A stretch of DNA of 15,061 bases from contig JAPULM010000540.1 in NCBI GenBank assembly GCA_027294925.1, positions 1-15,061 of the forward strand, written 5' to 3'. This stretch comes from a bacterium. GTDB lineage: Bacteria; Tectomicrobia; Entotheonellia; Entotheonellales; Entotheonellaceae. The stretch's first letter is position 1. The number at the start of each line of letters is the position of its first letter. Both the position numbers and the translations under genes were made by a program. The notes beneath the pieces are model-generated. The model was not told the origin of the DNA, did not search any database, and saw nothing but the letters and a program-made list of their open reading frames with translations. This document shows positions 6,854-13,690 of this stretch, in pieces.

Positions 6854-7588
6854 ATGCCTAGATGGCGGCGGCTTGGCGTGTTAATTCCACCGGTGAATAT
6901 TACTGTCGAGCGTGAATTTCCACGCTGGGCACCCGAGGGTGTAACGATACACGTGCAGCGCATGTATCGTGCCCAAGGGGTATTGTCACCGGAAGATTTG
7001 TCTGGCATGCTCGACTATCTGGATGAGGACGCCCGACGTCTGGCCTTTGCCCAACTACAATTTATCATCTATGCCTGCACCAGCGGCAGCTCGCTCGAAA
7101 CCGGCGGATACGATAAACGCATCGCGGCACAAATTGAGCAAGCCGCCGGTGTTGCCGCTTCAACCACAGCAACCGCTGTCACCGAGGCACTACGGCACTT
7201 CGGGGTACGAAACATGTCAGTAGTCACGCCGTATCCACAAGATATTAACGACAAGGAAATGGCATTCTTCCAAGAATTGGGTTTTGAGACGGTCGGATTG
7301 GAAAGTTTTTTACAACGTGACAGCCTCAAGGTGCCCCTCATCTCTCAGGCAGAGACGTATAAGCTAGCCAAACAGGCCGACCGTGCGGCGGCCGAAGCGC
7401 TCTTCATCTCATGCACCAACCTGCCCACCGCCGATATTATCGAGCCCCTCGAGCAAGAACTAGGGAAACCGGTGTTGACCTCTAATCAAACATCGATGTG
7501 GCTAAGTCTTCGCCGTATGGGGGTCGATGAACCGGTTCACGGCGCCGGCCAATTGCTGCGTGAGCCAATGGCTGCGTTACCCGCTTAA
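6854..7588 (+). CDS. Asp/Glu racemase superfamily enzyme, maleate isomerase-like, 244 aa
   Basis: The protein opens with RRLGVLIPPVNITVEREFPR (residues 5-24), typical of the maleate cis-trans isomerase / arylmalonate decarboxylase branch. Two cysteines stand at the paired catalytic sites: Cys75 in YACTSGSS (73-80) and Cys187 in ISCTNLPT (185-192). Asn15 and Tyr127 (VTPYPQD) match the substrate-binding Asn and Tyr described for maleate isomerase. Having both cysteines favours an isomerase or racemase over arylmalonate decarboxylase, which keeps only the second. The substrate cannot be fixed (maleate, aspartate/glutamate, hydantoin or another small diacid). A strong SD (AAAGGAG, 6839-6845) precedes the ATG. 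The neighbouring DUF1445 gene makes a link to D-glutamate or 5-oxoproline conceivable, but that is inference. Confidence 0.88.
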   Translation: MPRWRRLGVLIPPVNITVEREFPRWAPEGVTIHVQRMYRAQGVLSPEDLSGMLDYLDEDARRLAFAQLQFIIYACTSGSSLETGGYDKRIAAQIEQAAGVAASTTATAVTEALRHFGVRNMSVVTPYPQDINDKEMAFFQELGFETVGLESFLQRDSLKVPLISQAETYKLAKQADRAAAEALFISCTNLPTADIIEPLEQELGKPVLTSNQTSMWLSLRRMGVDEPVHGAGQLLREPMAALPA

Positions 7589-7618
7589 ACCAACTCATCA
7601 GTGTAACTTGAACGCACC

Positions 7619-9838
7619 ATGCGACGCCTAAAAGCCAACCTCTCAAAACCCGGCAAAGTTGGCGTCTTGCCCGTACTTCTGTCGCTCATATTACCCCATA
7701 TACTGCTTGCCCAGCCCATCATTCAGCACCACCTCCGCATCGTATTACAACCAGACCAACACCGCCTTCAAGCAACCGATACGATCTCCATTCCCAAAGA
7801 TATGGGGAACACCCTGGAATTTCGTTTACATGCCGGCTTACAGCTTACCACGTCGACACCCGGCGTCCAGTTGACACCGCGACCGATGACGCCGCAGAGG
7901 CCCCCGGGTGCCATGCCGACCACATCGTATACCGTCACGCTCCCCCCGGATAGGCACACGTTTGTGCTGCATTACACCGGTCAAATCGTGCCGCCTTTAC
8001 AGCCCAATTCGAACGAGACGCGCAACGTCCACGGAACGGCCGGCGCCATCACCCATAACGGAATTTTTTTGGCCGCTCCAACCTATTGGTATCCACAAGT
8101 TGAAAACGTGCGCCTCACCTTCACCCTTGATGCACAGTTGCCGCCCGCTTGGGATGTCGTAAGCCAAGGGCGACGAACCCGGCACGAACGTATGCATGAC
8201 GGCACCCACGTGCGTTGGGTATCGCCAGAACCGCAAGAACAAATCTACTTAGTGGGCGGCACCTACACCGACTATCATCAGACCGCCGGTCCGCTACAGG
8301 CGATGGTATTCTTACGCACCCCAGATGCGGCGCTGGCCCAGATCTATCTGGACGCCACGGCGCAATACATCACCATGTATCAAGCGCTTATCGGACCGTA
8401 TCCCTATGCCAAGTTCGCCCTGGTGGAAAATTTTTGGGAAAGCGGCTATGGGATGCCCTCTTTTGCCTTAATGGGTTCAAGCGTTATCCGTTTCCCGTTC
8501 ATTTTGCACACCTCATACCCGCATGAGATTCTGCATAACTGGTGGGGCAACAGCGTCTTCATCGATGCATCGGAAGGCAATTGGTCCGAAGGTCTAACCG
8601 CTTACCTGGCCGACCATCTCATTCGGGAACAACGTGGTACGGACACCGCATACCGTCGTACAACCCTGCAAAAGTATACCGACTATGTTGCTGCACAAGG
8701 CGATTTTCCCCTGACAGCGTTTCAGGCGCGTCACAATGCTGTGAGCGAGGCAGTAGGCTATAGCAAAGCCATGATGGTCTTTCACATGGTGCGCCGCCAG
8801 ATGGGCGATACGGCCTTTATCCAAGCCTTACAGACCTTTTATCACAAGCATCGTTTCCGACCGGCGACGTTCGGCGACCTGCTGCGGAGCTTTGGCATAA
8901 CGGCAACTATAGACCCGCAAGATATCTTTGCTCAATGGATTGCGCGGCCAGGGGCGCCACAGCTACGGCTTGGCAAGGCAAGCATCCGTGCGGATGACGC
9001 TGGCTACCTGCTCACCACGGTCATTGAACAGGAACAAACTGGGCCGACGTATCGTCTGCACATTCCTATAGCCGTTACGCTTGCAGGTCAAAAACAGGCA
9101 TTTCAAACAACCGTCCTGATGCGCGATAAACGTCTGGAACTGGCCCTACGCCTACCGGCCCGGCCGCTACGGCTGGATATCGATCCGCAATTCGATGTAT
9201 TTCGACGTCTGCATCGCCGAGAGATTCCACCAGCTCTCTCCCAATTGTTTGGCGCCCAACGACTGATGCTAATCCTTCCGGCAGCTGCGTCGGCAGCCGT
9301 ACGACAGGGGTACATGCATCTGGCCAAAACATGGCAACAAAAAGCGCCGCATCAGATTGAGATACGCTGGGATGATACGTTCACCTCATTACCGGCTGAC
9401 CGAGCCATATGGCTTTGTGGCTGGGAAAACCGCTGGCGCTCACTGCTCGACACCGCCCTGTCCGCCTATGATATCGCTATGCAGCCCAACGCTCTTCGTC
9501 TTGCCAAGGCCGAATTACAACGTGCTGAGCACGCCATTGTGGTGACCGCTCGGCACCCATTCAACGCGCAACTGCCGATCGCCTGGCTAGGCGCCGATCG
9601 ACCCCAGGCCCTGCCGGGACTGGCGCGTAAATTGCCACATTACGGAAAATATAGCTACCTCAGTTTCAGCGGTGACGAGCCCACCAACCATCTCAAAGGG
9701 CAATGGCCGGTTGTACGCTCGCCTATGACCATACAATTCGCTCAGGTTAATGATCATAACCAGCCAACGCCAATGGCCAAACTGCGAACGCGTCCGCCCT
9801 TGATCTCGCTTCCACCGGCAGCAGGCAACACTCATTGA
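7619..9838 (+). CDS. Exported M1-type (gluzincin) metallopeptidase with an additional C-terminal region, 739 aa
   Basis: A basic N terminus and hydrophobic stretch (about residues 13-31, ending HILLAQP) form a probable signal peptide. An N-terminal beta-rich region to about residue 225 is followed by the catalytic domain: SGYGMPSFALMGSS (275-288, the GAMEN-like exopeptidase loop position), the zinc motif HEILH (His302, Glu303, His306) followed by NWWGN, and the third zinc ligand Glu324 in NWSEGLTAYLAD. Only 17 residues separate His306 from Glu324, where classical M1 aminopeptidases have 18. This shorter spacing seems characteristic of a bacterial subgroup. From about residue 535 to 739 a separate region (FGAQRLMLILP, DRAIWLCGWENRW, AIVVTARHPF) matches nothing I recognise. 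No convincing SD is seen. The protein probably works in the periplasm or outside the cell on peptides. Confidence 0.9.
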   Translation: MRRLKANLSKPGKVGVLPVLLSLILPHILLAQPIIQHHLRIVLQPDQHRLQATDTISIPKDMGNTLEFRLHAGLQLTTSTPGVQLTPRPMTPQRPPGAMPTTSYTVTLPPDRHTFVLHYTGQIVPPLQPNSNETRNVHGTAGAITHNGIFLAAPTYWYPQVENVRLTFTLDAQLPPAWDVVSQGRRTRHERMHDGTHVRWVSPEPQEQIYLVGGTYTDYHQTAGPLQAMVFLRTPDAALAQIYLDATAQYITMYQALIGPYPYAKFALVENFWESGYGMPSFALMGSSVIRFPFILHTSYPHEILHNWWGNSVFIDASEGNWSEGLTAYLADHLIREQRGTDTAYRRTTLQKYTDYVAAQGDFPLTAFQARHNAVSEAVGYSKAMMVFHMVRRQMGDTAFIQALQTFYHKHRFRPATFGDLLRSFGITATIDPQDIFAQWIARPGAPQLRLGKASIRADDAGYLLTTVIEQEQTGPTYRLHIPIAVTLAGQKQAFQTTVLMRDKRLELALRLPARPLRLDIDPQFDVFRRLHRREIPPALSQLFGAQRLMLILPAAASAAVRQGYMHLAKTWQQKAPHQIEIRWDDTFTSLPADRAIWLCGWENRWRSLLDTALSAYDIAMQPNALRLAKAELQRAEHAIVVTARHPFNAQLPIAWLGADRPQALPGLARKLPHYGKYSYLSFSGDEPTNHLKGQWPVVRSPMTIQFAQVNDHNQPTPMAKLRTRPPLISLPPAAGNTH

Positions 9839-10130
9839 GGATTCACCTGTGCCAATTAATTGTACGGCGTAACGCAATTATCCCACAGTTTAGCGGGGTA
9901 GCGTCCATTGTTGTTACAGGTAATCCGGCTTTGGCAAGCGCTACGGAGCTTGTGCCCGACGGTACGGATCACGCCAGGGCCAACTGCGCCGCCATGCTGT
10001 ATCACGACTTGCAAACAGGGCAATGCCCAGAGCATCACGCACAAGATGCTGCACCTGTCCCACCACCTGCGGGGGGAGGTCCGAAAATCCAAGCCCTACA
10101 GCGGTTCAGTATCGCAGCCTCAATAAGTTC
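9839..10130. other. Intergenic stretch with no supported gene
   Basis: About 290 bases follow the M1 peptidase gene before the tRNA promoter. Open frames exist on both strands (for example 99 codons on plus from a TTG overlapping the peptidase stop, 78 codons on minus), but none has an SD plus a family-like sequence. A short imperfect inverted repeat around 9934-9956 (GGCAAGC against GCTTGTGCC) is not followed by a T run. Nothing else is seen. Confidence 0.5.
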
Positions 10131-10159
10131 TTGACAGTATTGGATACAAAGATTAAGTT
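10131..10159 (+). promoter_or_regulatory. Probable promoter of tRNA-Leu
   Basis: Consensus TTGACA at 10131-10136 is followed after 17 bases by TAAGTT at 10154-10159, a weak -10. Initiation would fall about 13 bases before the tRNA at 10179. The perfect -35 and the placement are the support; the -10 is poor. Confidence 0.45.
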
Positions 10160-10178
10160 ATCCCTCTACCACCGGTGT

Positions 10179-10265
10179 GCCGGAGTGGTGGAACTGGTAG
10201 ACGCGCGGGACTCAAAATCCCGTGAGGGTAACCTCGTGTCGGTTCGACTCCGACCTCCGGCACCA
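10179..10265 (+). tRNA. trnL: tRNA-Leu (anticodon CAA)
   Basis: The acceptor stem GCCGGAG (10179-10185) pairs with CTCCGGC (10255-10261). It is followed by discriminator A and an encoded CCA (10263-10265). The anticodon stem CGGGA/TCCCG encloses loop CTCAAAA, giving anticodon CAA, which reads UUG leucine codons. A long class II variable arm (around GAGGGTAACCTC) and the T arm GTCGG-TTCGACT-CCGAC are intact. Total length is 87 nt, as expected for tRNA-Leu. Confidence 0.97.
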
Positions 10266-10660
10266 ATAAATACAATGTCTTACACGAGCCCCCCATAGCT
10301 TCTCATTTCTACCTCGACCCCTTTGCGGTGTAATTTCTGCGTAAGTGTGCAACAAACCCATCTTAAGTTTAACTACTGATTGCGCATTATTTTGCTTCGC
10401 CACATTCCAGGCTAAATTTCCACTTTGGCGCTTTAATATACCGCTTAATCATCGCTGACCATGGTTGTTCCCTTTATTCAGCTATGGGAATAGCCGATAC
10501 AGTTAACACCAAGAGCAGGTTCTTTTCGATGTGATGATTAGAGGAATTTTAGTATAACCGTACTGGAGTATTGGCTTACGCCTATAGGATGGGGGGTTGT
10601 TTGCCAAGGGATTTCACTGCTTTTCCCTTTTCGTAAGACGGATGTAAAGGCAGCGCATGT
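10266..10660. other. Long non-coding stretch after tRNA-Leu
   Basis: No open frame with a recognisable product or SD is seen. The stretch appears AT-richer than its neighbours. Its one clear element is an RNA-type hairpin at 10463-10495, listed separately. No copy of the tRNA 3' end, integrase gene or insertion-sequence end was found, so there is no support for an island insertion. Confidence 0.5.
10463..10495 (+). ncRNA. Candidate structured RNA element (10-bp hairpin)
   Basis: Bases 10463-10472 (GGTTGTTCCC) pair completely with 10486-10495 (GGGAATAGCC) when read as plus-strand RNA, using two G-U pairs, around a 13-base loop. On the minus strand these two positions would be A-C mismatches, so only the plus transcript folds. 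No T run follows, so it is not an intrinsic terminator. It lies about 200 bases downstream of tRNA-Leu. Confidence 0.22.
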
Positions 10661-10876
10661 GTGGAATGTGGTAGGGGTTTTCGAGCACTATACTTTTTGC
10701 ATTTATCTTTGCCTGGGATCGCTTATTTGGTGCATTCCAAGCCTAAAGAACTTGAGCTTCCGAAGAACTTTTTGCGCCGAAGCGTACGTTTTAAGTCGCC
10801 CGAGGAGCTCGGGCGACTATGGTATGCGCAGTATAGTATGCATGTCGACGGCATGCCCTTAAAAACCACAGCCTGA
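10661..10876 (+). CDS. Doubtful small ORF (71 aa), unrecognised
   Basis: A GTG start at 10661 with AAAGG about 10 bases upstream opens a 71-codon frame to a TGA at 10874-10876. The second half (about residues 27-68) is basic-acidic and protein-like: KPKELELPKNFLRR, then FKSPEELGRLWYAQYSMHVDG. No domain is recognised. A terminator-like hairpin at 10899-10922 follows 22 bases after the stop, which gives mild support for a plus-strand transcript. It could equally be the remnant of a decayed gene. A perfect 11-bp palindrome lies inside the frame. Confidence 0.25.
   Translation: MECGRGFRALYFLHLSLPGIAYLVHSKPKELELPKNFLRRSVRFKSPEELGRLWYAQYSMHVDGMPLKTTA
10794..10818. repeat. Perfect 11-bp inverted repeat with a 3-base loop
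   Basis: AGTCGCCCGAG at 10794-10804 and CTCGGGCGACT at 10808-10818 are exact reverse complements separated by GAG. The stem is GC-rich and would be very stable. No T run follows on either strand, so it is not an ordinary intrinsic terminator. It could be a protein-binding palindrome, an RNA stem or the end of a lost repeat element. Confidence 0.75.
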
Positions 10877-10898
10877 AGGCGAAGAAAACACCTTACAT

Positions 10899-10922
10899 CC
10901 CAAAGCTGAAGCATTGGGTTTT
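10899..10922. terminator. Terminator-like hairpin between the plus-strand region and the RRM gene
   Basis: CCCAAAGC (10899-10906) pairs with GCATTGGG (10911-10918; one A-A mismatch) around the loop TGAA, and TTTT follows at 10919-10922 on the plus strand. On the minus strand a TTTTCTT lies about 10 bases beyond the stem. It sits between transcription arriving from the tRNA side and the end of the RRM gene at 10946, so it may serve both directions. Confidence 0.4.
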
Positions 10923-10945
10923 ACGGCGTCAACCGCGAATCGGTA

Positions 10946-11293
<348 letters not shown>

Positions 11294-11482
11294 GTCCTCC
11301 TCCTAAGGCATAGGACGCAGTAACCCTGTAAACGCATTCACAAAACGGGCAGATAATGGGCAGCATGCCGCAGGCACCACAATCTGAACAGATTCTTGCT
11401 TTGGATGTCCTGAACAAGGTGAGGCTGGCCTATAGATATTGAGATGCACAACTTCAGAGGTTGCTCCTGAAGCAGATGGTAA

Positions 11483-11511
11483 ATAATAACGCGTCTTCTA
11501 TATGGCGTCAA
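11483..11511 (-). promoter_or_regulatory. Sigma70-type promoter for the RRM gene
   Basis: On the minus strand TTGACG (11511-11506) is followed after exactly 17 bases by TATTAT (11488-11483), each matching consensus at 5 of 6 positions. Transcription would begin near 11476 and give a leader of about 180 nt. Near the start of that leader CTTCAG/CTGAAG (11472-11467 and 11457-11452) can form a 6-bp stem. Long structured leaders are common in cold-regulated RNA-binding protein genes; temperature control here is inference. Confidence 0.6.
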
Positions 11512-11564
11512 CTCTCAGGTTTCAACTGTCGTATGTTCTATCATCAATCGTCACCCTAAGATGG

Positions 11565-12335
11565 TCAAATATTGGAGCGTGACTGGCAACCATCAACATT
11601 AACACAGGCACCGGTCATTAACGAGGCACGCGCTGAAGCTAAGAAGATCACCAAGGCAGAAACTTCCTCCGGCTGGCCAAAACGGCCAAGTGGCATTTCC
11701 GTACGAACGAAGTTATCGATAAATTGCGGATTCTCTGTCTGCCGCCGTTCCCACGAGCCGCCGGGAAACAAAATCGATCCAGGTGCAACAACATTCACCA
11801 GGATGCCGTCTTTAGCCAGTTGTTTGGAAAGCGACTTTGACCAACTAATCATACTTGCCTTGACGGCATTGTAGGTCATCGGACCACCGGCCTCACGGCC
11901 ATATATTGATGAAATATTGATAATGCGACCACCGCCGCGTTTGCGCATCTCAGGGATAACAAAGCGCGACGCCCGGACAGCGGCAAACAGGTTGAGATAG
12001 AGCGCCTCGGCCCATACTTCATCGGACGCATCCCAGTTCATGCCGCCGCGTGAACCGCCAACATTATTCACTAAAATATCGATACCCCCAAAGGCCATAA
12101 TCGTTTCGCGCACCAAGCGTTCGATATCTTCGGTCTGGGTCATATCAGCCTGCACCGACAACACTTCCGCACCTGTGCCTTTAGCCACCTGCGCCGTATC
12201 ACGCAAAGCGTCCTCACCACGGGCGGAAAACACCACTTTACAGCCCTCATTGGCGAGGTCCAACACAGTAGCCTTGCCAATGCCCCGACTACCGCCGGTA
12301 ACAATGGCCACCTTGTCACGCAATCCCAACTCCAC
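11565..12335 (-). CDS. Short-chain dehydrogenase/reductase (classical SDR), 256 aa
   Basis: An NAD(P)-dependent oxidoreductase. The cofactor motif TGGSRGIG lies at residues 13-20, VQADM near 61-65, and the structural NNVGG at 90-94. The catalytic triad is Ser142, Tyr155 and Lys159 (ISSIYGREAGGPMTYNAVK, S-x12-Y-x3-K). Arg39 after the second beta strand hints at NADPH preference, though this is not decisive. Length is normal for the FabG-like classical group; the substrate cannot be read from sequence. The start is GTG at 12335 with AAGGAGGAG (12349-12341) about 5 bases upstream. The gene begins 20 bases after the glycerate 2-kinase stop, so it is co-transcribed; a role as tartronate-semialdehyde, hydroxypyruvate or sugar-acid reductase would fit that neighbour but is inference. 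Confidence 0.92.
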   Translation of the reverse strand: MELGLRDKVAIVTGGSRGIGKATVLDLANEGCKVVFSARGEDALRDTAQVAKGTGAEVLSVQADMTQTEDIERLVRETIMAFGGIDILVNNVGGSRGGMNWDASDEVWAEALYLNLFAAVRASRFVIPEMRKRGGGRIINISSIYGREAGGPMTYNAVKASMISWSKSLSKQLAKDGILVNVVAPGSILFPGGSWERRQTENPQFIDNFVRTEMPLGRFGQPEEVSALVIFLASARASLMTGACVNVDGCQSRSNI

Positions 12336-12355
12336 AGTGTCTCCTCCTTGCGGGT

Positions 12356-13690
12356 CTATACAGCTAACAGCAGATGAATGTCCATGACATTTGTACCCGT
12401 TGGGCCGGTAATAAGTAAATCGTCCAACCCTTTAAAGTAGTGATAAGCATCATTCCGCATCAGAAAATCTTGGGGCTCCATCCCCAAAGATCGGGCCCGC
12501 CCTATCGTCTGGCCATCGCCTAGCGCACCGGCCGCTGTCGTCGGCCCATCCGTACCATCTGTACCTGCACTCAGGATAACGACGTTGTCAAGTCCATCAA
12601 TAGCCAGCGCCGCCGCCAACACAAATTCTTGATTACGCCCACCTTTTCCATCTCCGCGCAGGGTAACTGTGGTTTCGCCGCCTGAAATCACGCAAGCTGG
12701 TGGTACAAGTGGTTCACCATACTGACGTATGTGGCGCAGAATGGCGGCGTGCATACGGGCAATTTCACGTGTTTCACCTTCGATAGAAGATGACAGGATA
12801 AGCGTCGCATAGCCCAAAGCCAGGGCCATTTCACGCGCTGCTTGCAAGGCGATACGATTGCTTCCAACCATCGCCGTCTGACAACGGGCGAAAGCAGCGT
12901 CAGCTATTTTTGGCGTTTCAGGGTACACCTTCGCCTGCCCAGCTTGCAAGTGGGCACGAACGCTACGCGGCAGACGCTCCAGGAGATCATATCGGGTTAC
13001 AATATCAAGACAGTCCTGGTAGGTGGTCGGATCAGGAACGGTGGGACCTGACGCAATAACGTCGAACCGATCCCCCACCACGTCTGACAATACCAGAGTG
13101 ATCAGTGTCGCCGGGGCCACTAAGCGCGCCAACTGGCCACCTTTCAAGCGGGAGATGTGTTTACGGATGGTATTCATTTCCTCGATGCCGGCACCGCATT
13201 CCAGAAGCAGGCTCGTAACTTGTTGTTTCTCGGCAAGAGAAATGCCAGCCTTGGGCACCGGCAGCAATGCGGAAGCACCGCCAGAGAGGAGACAAAACAC
13301 CAGATCATTGCTTGTGGCTTGTTCGGCAAGCCGTATCAGGTCTTCTGCTCCCTGCACGCCCGCCGTATCCGGAATAGGATGACCCGCCTCGTGTAGGGTA
13401 ACATGCGAAACTGGCGCCAAGTGGGCATATTTAACCGTTACCGAGCCGGCAGTGATCCGCTCCCCCAACACCGTTTCAAGTCCCTGCGCCATCGTGGCAC
13501 CCGCTTTGCCGCCGCCTACGACATAGATATGGTCATAATGTCGCAGGTCATATGTCGTTCCATCAATCCACAGTATGCCATCTTGGTAGGTAACGGCGCG
13601 TTGCACCGCGATAGCCGGGTCGACGGCTGCCACCCCGGCAGCAAAAATGCACCGGCTATCTTCACGCAGTTGTTGAATGGTTCGTACCAT
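12356..13690 (-). CDS. gckA: Glycerate 2-kinase (GckA/TtuD type, DUF4147-MOFRL), 444 aa
   Basis: Phosphorylates D-glycerate to 2-phosphoglycerate with ATP, bringing glycerate from glyoxylate, serine or tartrate breakdown into lower glycolysis. Motifs: HIYVVGGGKAGATMAQG (residues 54-70), EAGHPIPD (101-108), LLSGGASALLPVP (134-146), NTIRKHISRLKGGQLA (173-188), LVLSDVVGD with IASGPTVPDP (199-221), and the C-terminal MOFRL region SGGETTVTLRGDGKGGRNQE (336-355) followed by AGTDGTDGPTTAAGA (375-389). Length is typical. The start at 13690 (MVRTIQQLRED) was preferred to the ATG at 13717 because the family N terminus begins close to it. AGCAGG lies upstream, but at the rather long distance of about 12 bases. 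The gene overlaps the 3' end of the phospho-sugar mutase gene (stop at 13662) by 29 bases, which suggests translational coupling. Confidence 0.93.
   Translation of the reverse strand: MVRTIQQLREDSRCIFAAGVAAVDPAIAVQRAVTYQDGILWIDGTTYDLRHYDHIYVVGGGKAGATMAQGLETVLGERITAGSVTVKYAHLAPVSHVTLHEAGHPIPDTAGVQGAEDLIRLAEQATSNDLVFCLLSGGASALLPVPKAGISLAEKQQVTSLLLECGAGIEEMNTIRKHISRLKGGQLARLVAPATLITLVLSDVVGDRFDVIASGPTVPDPTTYQDCLDIVTRYDLLERLPRSVRAHLQAGQAKVYPETPKIADAAFARCQTAMVGSNRIALQAAREMALALGYATLILSSSIEGETREIARMHAAILRHIRQYGEPLVPPACVISGGETTVTLRGDGKGGRNQEFVLAAALAIDGLDNVVILSAGTDGTDGPTTAAGALGDGQTIGRARSLGMEPQDFLMRNDAYHYFKGLDDLLITGPTGTNVMDIHLLLAV

Noticed and set aside
9835..10134. 99-codon plus frame starting with a TTG that overlaps the peptidase stop
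   Set aside because: No proper SD, no recognisable domain and low-complexity composition; it runs into the tRNA promoter.
10179..10945. Genomic island or attachment site at tRNA-Leu
   Set aside because: No second copy of the tRNA 3' end, no integrase and no mobile-element gene is visible in the window.
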